Below, in pieces: positions 22,165 through 27,605 of a stretch of 27,605 bases of DNA (position 1 is the stretch's first letter; every line of letters starts with the position of its first letter). Made by a program: the position numbers and the translations under genes. Origin of the DNA: JACCUZ01 sp038246575 (GTDB taxonomy: Bacteria > Actinomycetota > Actinomycetes > JACCUZ01); assembly GCA_038246575.1 (NCBI GenBank), contig JBBRVU010000035.1, positions 1-27,605 of the forward strand, in the 5' to 3' direction. The notes under the pieces were generated by a model, which saw only the letters and a list, made by a program, of their open reading frames with translations, ran no database searches and was not told the origin of the DNA.

Positions 22165-23643
22165 CTAGCGGAAGCCCAGGATCGTGTCCGGCAGCACGGA
22201 CAGGGCAAGTGCGGCAGCGAGAGTCAGCCCGATCGCGGCGCCGTCGGACCACGAGACACGGTAGGGCGAGGCGACCTCGACCACGGGTGCTGGACCTGCC
22301 CGGGAGTACAACGCTGCGGCCCAGGACAGGTAGTAGTAGAGCCCGATCACGACATTGACGGCCATCACGACCGCCAGCCACCCGACACCCTGGCTGATCG
22401 GGGCGCGGAAGACCACGATCTTGGCGAACAGCCCGAGGAGGCCGGGCGGCAGACCGGCGAGGCAGGCCAGGGCGAAGGCCAGCGCGAACGCCGAGAGTGG
22501 TTCGCTGCGGCCGAGCCCGCGGTAGTCGGCGAGCAGGTTGGCCTCGCGGACGCGACCGACCATGGTGACGACGGAGAACGCGCCGAGGTTCATCACGGCG
22601 TAGGCGACGACGTACGCGACGGTGGCCGGCAGCACGGCGTCGACGTTGCCGACGCTTGCCGCGCCCAGCGGCACAAGCATGTAGCCCGACTGCGCGACCG
22701 AGGACCAGGCAAGCAGCCGGACCGCCCGGGTCTGGCGGAGGGCAGCCAGGTTTCCCACCGTCATCGTGACGGCGGCGATCACCGCGACGGCCGGTGCCCA
22801 GACGTCGGCGTACGGCGCGAAGCCCTCGGTCAGCAGCAGGGCGAGGCCGACGAAGCCAGCAGCCTTGGACACCACGGACAGGTAAGCAGCCACCGGCACC
22901 GGGGCGCCCTCGTAGGTGTCCGGCGCCCAGACGTGGAACGGCACCGCCGCCACCTTGAAGCCGAAGCCCGCCAGCGCCAGGACGACGCCGAGGGCGAGCG
23001 CGGGTCTCGGCAGCGAGGGGTCCTCCAGCGCCGCTGCGATGCGCGAGAGGTGCACCTGGCCGGTGACGCCGTAGACCAGGCTCAGACCGAAGAGCATCAG
23101 CGCGGTGGACACGACCGAGACCAGGAACAGCTTGAGCGCCGCCTCGCTGGAGCGGCTGTCGTAGCGGCGCAGCGCAACCAGCGCGAACGCCGGCAGCGAC
23201 ACCACCTCCAGCGCCACGACGAGGGTGAGGATGTCACGACTGGCGGCGAGGATCATGGCGCCGGAGACCGACGCGAGCAGCAGGAAGAAGTACTCCCCCG
23301 CCGGGATGCGCGAGTCGCGCACCGTGTCCAGCGAGAGCAGCACGCAGACCAGGGCGCCGGCGGCGACCAGGGCCTGGAACACCAGCGTCAGGTCGTCGAC
23401 GACGAACGAGCAGGCCGCCGGCCCGGCACCTGTGACGTCCACGCAGAACGTGCTGCGCCGGTCGCCGACCAGCGGCACGAGCAGCGCACCGGCGACGGCG
23501 AGACCCAGGGCTGCCAGGCCCCCGGCGACAGCCTTGCGGGCGGCGGGGAGGAAGGCGTCGGCCACGAGCACGCCGAGTCCGGCCAGGGCGACGACGAGCG
23601 GCGGCGCGATGGCCGCGTAGTCGATCGACTGCACGCCGCTCAC
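22165..23643 (-). CDS. nuoN: NADH-quinone oxidoreductase subunit N
   Basis: A 492-residue antiporter-like proton-pumping subunit of complex I, with about 14 membrane helices. Key charged residues are in place: the helix-5 glutamate in LVVALEVVSLPAFALVAL and the helix-7 lysine in FGFKVAAVPFHVWAPDTYEGAP, followed by a further lysine in YLSVVSKAAGF. The start is GTG at 23643, whose GTGA overlaps the nuoM stop by four bases; the upstream frame is not NuoN-like. It is the last gene of the nuo operon, as usual. The length is normal for the family. Confidence 0.96.
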   Translation of the reverse strand: MSGVQSIDYAAIAPPLVVALAGLGVLVADAFLPAARKAVAGGLAALGLAVAGALLVPLVGDRRSTFCVDVTGAGPAACSFVVDDLTLVFQALVAAGALVCVLLSLDTVRDSRIPAGEYFFLLLASVSGAMILAASRDILTLVVALEVVSLPAFALVALRRYDSRSSEAALKLFLVSVVSTALMLFGLSLVYGVTGQVHLSRIAAALEDPSLPRPALALGVVLALAGFGFKVAAVPFHVWAPDTYEGAPVPVAAYLSVVSKAAGFVGLALLLTEGFAPYADVWAPAVAVIAAVTMTVGNLAALRQTRAVRLLAWSSVAQSGYMLVPLGAASVGNVDAVLPATVAYVVAYAVMNLGAFSVVTMVGRVREANLLADYRGLGRSEPLSAFALAFALACLAGLPPGLLGLFAKIVVFRAPISQGVGWLAVVMAVNVVIGLYYYLSWAAALYSRAGPAPVVEVASPYRVSWSDGAAIGLTLAAALALSVLPDTILGFR

Positions 23644-25139
23644 GCGCCACCGCCGAGCAGCGTGCGGACCACGGGGGCACTCGCTTCGAGCAACCAGCCC
23701 GGCCACAGCCCGAGGACGACGACGAGGACGACCATCGGCGACCACACCGCGAGCTCGTAGGTGCTCGCGTCACGCAACAGCACAGCGTCGCGCCACGCCT
23801 GGAAGCTCGTGCCCTGCGCGGCCCGGCGTAGGAGACCTACGAAGTACGTCGTGGTGAGGACGATCCCGCCGCCGGCCAGGACCATCAGCACCAGGAAGTA
23901 CGCGCGAGGCAGGGTGGCTGCAGGGTCGAACGCGCCGAGCAGCACCAGCATCTCGCCCCAGAAGCCTGCGAGACCGGGCAGCCCGAGACTGGCGATCGCC
24001 GCGAAGGCCAGCAGCGAGCCGAGGCGCGGCATCCGCTCGTAGAGCCCGCCCCCGAGCACATGCAGCTCGGCGGTGTGGTGGCGGTCCTTGATGGCGCCGA
24101 CGAGGAAGAACAGCAGGCCGGTGATCAGGCCGTGCGCGATGTTCGCGTAGAGCGCGCCGTTGATGCCGACCGGGGTGAGCGTGGAGATGCCGAGCAGGAC
24201 GAAGCCCATGTGCCCGATGCTGGAGAACGCGATCAGTCGCTTCAGGTCCTTCTGGGCAAGGCAGGCGAGCGAGCCGTAGACGATGCCGACGACGGCGAGC
24301 GCGCCGAGCCAGGGGGCCAGCACCTCGGCGCCCTGCGGCACGATCGGCAGCGCGATCCGGATGAAGCCGTAGGTGCCCATCTTCAGCAGCACCCCGGCCA
24401 GCAGCACCGACCCGACGGTAGGTGCGGCTGTGTGGGCGTCGGGCAGCCATGAGTGCAGCGGCCACATCGGCGTCTTGACCGCAAAGCCGAGGCCGAGGGC
24501 CAGGAAGGCGAGCACCTGGACCCCGCGGGACAGTCCGGCACCCTGCCGGTCGGCGAGCTCGACCATGTCGAACGTGCCGGCCTGGGTGCCGACGAGCAGC
24601 ATCCCCAGCAGCAGGACGACGCTGCCGAGCAGGGTGTAGAGGATGAAGATGTTCGCCGCGCGCCGGCGGCCACCCGGCACGGTGTCGTCACCCCACGATC
24701 CGATGACGAACCACATCGGCACCAGCACGACCTCGAAGAACACGAAGAACAGCAGCAGGTCCAGCGCCAGGAAGGTGCCGAGCATGCCGACCTCGAGCAG
24801 CAACAGCAGGCCGACCAGGGCCCGCAGCCGGCCCGCCTCGGGCCGGATCCGCGAGAGGTAGACCATGCACAGGGTCGTGAGCCCGGTGGTGAGCAGCACC
24901 AGCGGCGCCGAGATGCCGTCAATGCCCAAGTGGAAGCGCAGGCCGAGGCTGGGGACCCAGGACACGTCGATGGCCGGCGATCCGGCTGCCGCCCACACCG
25001 AGACCGCGAAGGTCGCCGCGCTGACCCCGATGCCGAACGGGACCGCCAGCCGAGCACCGGCGTCCGGCGGAGAGAGGAGCAGCACGACCGCCCCGGCCAA
25101 CGGCAGGGCGAGCAGCAGCGGCAGGAGCAGGTCGCTCAC
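23640..25139 (-). CDS. nuoM: NADH-quinone oxidoreductase subunit M
   Basis: A 499-residue antiporter-like subunit of the complex I membrane arm. It shows the helix-5 glutamate in LFFVFFEVVLVPMWFVIGSW and the helix-7 lysine in GFAVKTPMWPLHSWLPDAHTAAPT followed by VLLKMGTYGFIRI, plus a lysine-rich LAQKDLKRLIAFSSIGHMGF. These are the residues of the proton channel. The start is GTG at 25139 (VSDLLLPLLLALPLAG), overlapping the nuoL stop as GTGA. The longer upstream reading frame has no hydrophobic character and is rejected. Confidence 0.97.
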   Translation of the reverse strand: MSDLLLPLLLALPLAGAVVLLLSPPDAGARLAVPFGIGVSAATFAVSVWAAAGSPAIDVSWVPSLGLRFHLGIDGISAPLVLLTTGLTTLCMVYLSRIRPEAGRLRALVGLLLLLEVGMLGTFLALDLLLFFVFFEVVLVPMWFVIGSWGDDTVPGGRRRAANIFILYTLLGSVVLLLGMLLVGTQAGTFDMVELADRQGAGLSRGVQVLAFLALGLGFAVKTPMWPLHSWLPDAHTAAPTVGSVLLAGVLLKMGTYGFIRIALPIVPQGAEVLAPWLGALAVVGIVYGSLACLAQKDLKRLIAFSSIGHMGFVLLGISTLTPVGINGALYANIAHGLITGLLFFLVGAIKDRHHTAELHVLGGGLYERMPRLGSLLAFAAIASLGLPGLAGFWGEMLVLLGAFDPAATLPRAYFLVLMVLAGGGIVLTTTYFVGLLRRAAQGTSFQAWRDAVLLRDASTYELAVWSPMVVLVVVLGLWPGWLLEASAPVVRTLLGGGA

Positions 25140-27097
25140 GTCAGCGTCACCACCCCGAGGACCAGCAGCAGCACTCCCGCGAGCAGCCCCGTGAGGTAGG
25201 TCTGCACGTTGCCGCGCTGGGTGAGGGTGACCAGCCGCCCGAGGCCACTGGTCCTGGTCCCGGTGCCGAGCACGGCCGCCCCGACCACCGAGTCGTCGGT
25301 CCACCGAACGGCGCTCGCGGCCGCCCGCACCGGACGCACGACCGCAGTGTCGTAGACCCCGTCGACGTAGAAGGCGCTTTCCAGTGCTGGCCGGAACCGC
25401 CACGCCGCCGTGGGGTCGGCCGCGGGCTCGCGGCGCCAGGCGAGCCAGACGACGGCCACCCCGGCGACGGCGAGGAGCAGGGACAGCACCGACGTCACGG
25501 CACCGATGTGCAGCACGCCCTGCGCGACCTCGCGCTCGCGCACGATGACCGCGGCGCTGTCGGTGCGATGCTGCCAGCCGATCTGCAGCGAAGCCCACTG
25601 CGGCAGCCAGGACCCTCGGAGCCCCACCAGACCCAGCAGGGCGGCCGGCACGGCGAGGGCCACCAGCGGCCAACGCATCGCCGGCGTCGACTCGTGCGGC
25701 TGCCCAGCAACTCGTGCCCGAGACTCACCGAAGAACGTCATCAACCACAGCCGGGTGACGTACGCCGCGGTGACGGCGACCGTCACCAGCCCGACGACGA
25801 GCACGAGCCAGCCCGTCCACGCCATCGCCGGACCGGAGCCGTCTAGCGCGGTCTCCTCGGCGGCACCCAGCACCGCCTCCTTGGAGAAGAACCCGGCGAA
25901 CGGTGGCAGCCCGGCCAGCGCCGCCAGGCCGACAGTCGTCGTGACGAACGTGACGGGCATCAGCCGCCGCAGCCCGCCCATGTCTGGCATCAGGTTGGTG
26001 CCGACGGCGTGGATGACCGACCCGGCCGCGAGGAAGAGCAACGCCTTGAACGCTGCGTGGGTCAGCAGGTGGAAGTTGGCCGCGACCGCCGACCCGACCG
26101 AGAGCGCCGCCAGCATGTACGCCAGCTGGCTCACGGTGGAGTAGGCCAGCACCCGCTTGATGTCGTCCTGGGCCAGGGCAGCCAGTGCGCCGCCGAGCAT
26201 CGTGATGCAGGCGATCACCGCCATCACGGCCAGCGCCACCGGCGAGAGCAGGAACACGTCGAAGAGCCGTACGACCAGGTAGATCCCGGCCGCGACCATG
26301 GTGGCCGCGTGGATCAACGCGCTGATCGGGGTGGGGCCGGCCATCGCGTCGGGCAGCCAGGTGTGCAGCGGGAACTGTGCTGACTTCCCCACCACCCCAC
26401 AGAGCAGCAGGAGCGCGGCAACGGTGGCGGTGTGCCCTGTCCACACCTGCACCGTGGGTGGGGCGATGTCGATGCGGCCGTTGGCCTGGGCCGCCGAGCT
26501 GACCACCGCGTCCATGCTGAAGGTGCCGACTGCGGTCGCCAGCGCGAAGATGCCGAACAGGAAACCGACGTCACCGAGGCGGGTGACGACGAACGCCTTG
26601 ACCGCGCTGGCCTTCGCGCCCTCCTGCTCCCAGTGGTGCCCGATGAGGAAGTACGAGCAGGCACCCATCACCTCCCACCCGACGAGCAGCACCATCAGAT
26701 CGTCGGCGAAGACCACCAGCAGCATCGCCGCTGTGAAAAGCGACACCAGCGCGGCGTAGGACGAGTAGCGCGGGTCGCCCTTGAGGTACGCCGTCGAGTA
26801 GACCTGCACCGACAGGGCGACGACGCCCACCGCGAGGGACACCAGCGCGGCGAGACCATCAACCCGCAGGTCCAGCCCGATGGGTGGCCCACCGGTCGGC
26901 ACCCGTGCGAGCTGAGCCGCCTCGTACAGCGGGGCGGACAGCACGGCCCGCGCCGCGAGGACGAGGCTTGCGAGCAGCGCGACACCGGTGCCGGCGATGG
27001 CCACCGGGACCACCAGCCGCGGCCAGCGCGGCCCGGCGAGCAGCCCGACCACGGCGGCGAGGAACGGCGCCGCCAGCGCGACGTAGATAGCGCTCAC
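25136..27097 (-). CDS. nuoL: NADH-quinone oxidoreductase subunit L
   Basis: A 653-residue protein, the most distal antiporter-like subunit of complex I. The helix-5 glutamate sits in LLVGWEVMGACSYFLIGHHW, and the helix-7 lysine in KSAQFPLHTWLPDAMAGPTPISALIHAATM. LAQDDIKRVLAYSTVSQLAYM and FAGFFSKEA follow. The long C-terminal part (after about residue 480) would form the lateral amphipathic helix and its anchoring membrane helix, the last being LTGLLAGVLLLVLGVVTL. The start is GTG at 27097, overlapping the nuoK stop as GTGA. The length agrees with actinobacterial NuoL, which is longer than that of E. coli. Confidence 0.97.
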   Translation of the reverse strand: MSAIYVALAAPFLAAVVGLLAGPRWPRLVVPVAIAGTGVALLASLVLAARAVLSAPLYEAAQLARVPTGGPPIGLDLRVDGLAALVSLAVGVVALSVQVYSTAYLKGDPRYSSYAALVSLFTAAMLLVVFADDLMVLLVGWEVMGACSYFLIGHHWEQEGAKASAVKAFVVTRLGDVGFLFGIFALATAVGTFSMDAVVSSAAQANGRIDIAPPTVQVWTGHTATVAALLLLCGVVGKSAQFPLHTWLPDAMAGPTPISALIHAATMVAAGIYLVVRLFDVFLLSPVALAVMAVIACITMLGGALAALAQDDIKRVLAYSTVSQLAYMLAALSVGSAVAANFHLLTHAAFKALLFLAAGSVIHAVGTNLMPDMGGLRRLMPVTFVTTTVGLAALAGLPPFAGFFSKEAVLGAAEETALDGSGPAMAWTGWLVLVVGLVTVAVTAAYVTRLWLMTFFGESRARVAGQPHESTPAMRWPLVALAVPAALLGLVGLRGSWLPQWASLQIGWQHRTDSAAVIVREREVAQGVLHIGAVTSVLSLLLAVAGVAVVWLAWRREPAADPTAAWRFRPALESAFYVDGVYDTAVVRPVRAAASAVRWTDDSVVGAAVLGTGTRTSGLGRLVTLTQRGNVQTYLTGLLAGVLLLVLGVVTLT

Positions 27098-27411
27098 ATC
27101 GGCTGCCTCTCCCGCAGCTCGGTCAGCTCGTCGAGCGAGGAGGTCTCTCGGTTGCGGAAGACGAGCAGCACGATCGCGAGACCCAGGCCGACCTCCGCGG
27201 CGGCGATGGTGATGACGAACAACGTGAGGACCTGACCGGCCAGCAGCTCGTCACGCAGCCACACGTCGAAGGCCACCAGGTTGATGTTGACCGCGTTGAG
27301 CATCAGCTCGACCGACATCAGCACCAGGATGGCGTTGCGGCGGGCCAGCACGCCGTAGACACCGATGCAGAACAGCAGCCCGGCGAGGAGGACCGGCATG
27401 AGCAGGGGCAT
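27094..27411 (-). CDS. nuoK: NADH-quinone oxidoreductase subunit K
   Basis: A 105-residue, three-helix subunit of the complex I membrane arm. The motif FCIGVYGVLARRNAILVLMSVELMLNAVN carries the conserved helix-2 glutamate, and a second glutamate lies in ITIAAAEVGLGLAIV. Both belong to the proton channel. The first ATG (27411) overlaps the nuoJ stop as TGATG and has GGAGG nine bases upstream, so I prefer it to the ATG four codons on. Confidence 0.97.
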   Translation of the reverse strand: MPLLMPVLLAGLLFCIGVYGVLARRNAILVLMSVELMLNAVNINLVAFDVWLRDELLAGQVLTLFVITIAAAEVGLGLAIVLLVFRNRETSSLDELTELRERQPM

Positions 27412-27605
27412 CAGGACCGGCCTCCGGGTCCAGGGTCGAGATCGACGTCGGTCGTCTCCGGTTCCCCGGCACCGATCTCGCGGCGGGACAGCACGATCGC
27501 GCCCACGAGAGCCGCGAGCAGCAGCACCGACAGTGCTTCGAACGGCAACACCCAGCTGCGGAAGATGGCAGCCCCGGCGGCACTCGATGACCCGGCCACC
27601 GCATC
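27411..27605 (-). CDS. nuoJ: NADH-quinone oxidoreductase subunit J, C-terminal part (5' end outside window)
   Basis: The last ~64 residues of NuoJ. The final membrane helix is WVLPFEALSVLLLAALVGAIVLSRRE, matching the typical NuoJ end (LLPFE...LLL...VGAI.L.RR), and a short acidic tail follows. The gene continues past the right edge, where nuoI and earlier nuo genes would be expected. Its TGA overlaps the nuoK ATG. Confidence 0.93.
   Translation of the reverse strand, partial: DAVAGSSSAAGAAIFRSWVLPFEALSVLLLAALVGAIVLSRREIGAGEPETTDVDLDPGPGGRS

Noticed and set aside
22057..23760. A 567-residue plus-strand frame opposite nuoN, with long Arg/Gln/His/Asp stretches
   Set aside because: It is the complement of hydrophobic nuoN codons and has no domain structure; nuoN on the minus strand is certain.
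1..27605. Possible mobile elements, CRISPR arrays, prophage or defence systems
   Set aside because: I looked for transposase, integrase, Cas, restriction and toxin-antitoxin signatures, regular spacer-repeat arrays, and target-site duplications at the tRNA genes, and found none. The tRNA 3' ends show no nearby duplicated segment that would mark an integration site.

Overview
The window is about 27.6 kb of high-GC bacterial chromosome from an actinomycete (Actinomycetota). The support is the gene order rpoC-rpoB-rplL-rplJ / rplA-rplK-nusG-secE-tRNA-Trp, followed by an aspartate aminotransferase, an adenosine deaminase, murB, a HadA/HadB-like dehydratase pair and rpmG. Frequent GTG and TTG starts, U-tract-less hairpin terminators and the mycobacterium-like RpoB, RpoC, HtpX and Had sequences agree. 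A Nocardioidaceae-like relative is plausible, but I cannot fix the family from sequence alone.

Layout. Positions 1-4732 (minus) hold the 5' part of rpoC and all of rpoB, with a good promoter in the 418-bp gap upstream. Positions 5151-9727 (minus) hold rplL, rplJ, a lipoprotein gene, rplA, rplK, nusG and secE, preceded by tRNA-Trp. Positions 10087-12404 (plus) carry an aminotransferase and an adenosine deaminase. Positions 12401-15188 (minus) carry murB, hadB, hadA, a four-helix membrane protein, rpmG, tRNA-Met and tRNA-Thr. An acyl-CoA dehydrogenase and tRNA-Tyr follow (minus, 15268-16588).

Positions 16625-20169 form a membrane-signalling locus. A PspC/LiaF-like membrane protein and a small membrane protein (minus) are divergent from a PspC-fused histidine kinase and a LuxR-type response regulator (plus). 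Three 11-bp direct repeats lie between the two arms. yajQ (plus) follows, then a small secreted or membrane protein and htpX (minus). The right end (22165-27605, minus) is the distal nuoJKLMN block for the membrane arm of respiratory complex I, with every junction overlapping.

Most of the window is core housekeeping: transcription, translation, secretion, cell wall, fatty-acid metabolism and respiration. I see no insertion sequence, prophage, CRISPR array or toxin-antitoxin pair. The least ordinary items are the PspC signalling locus with its phased repeats, a lipoprotein gene two bases downstream of rplA inside the ribosomal-protein cluster, tandem-duplicated acidic tails on L10 and NusG, an L33 that keeps three of four zinc-site cysteines, and a small membrane protein built as an internal duplication.
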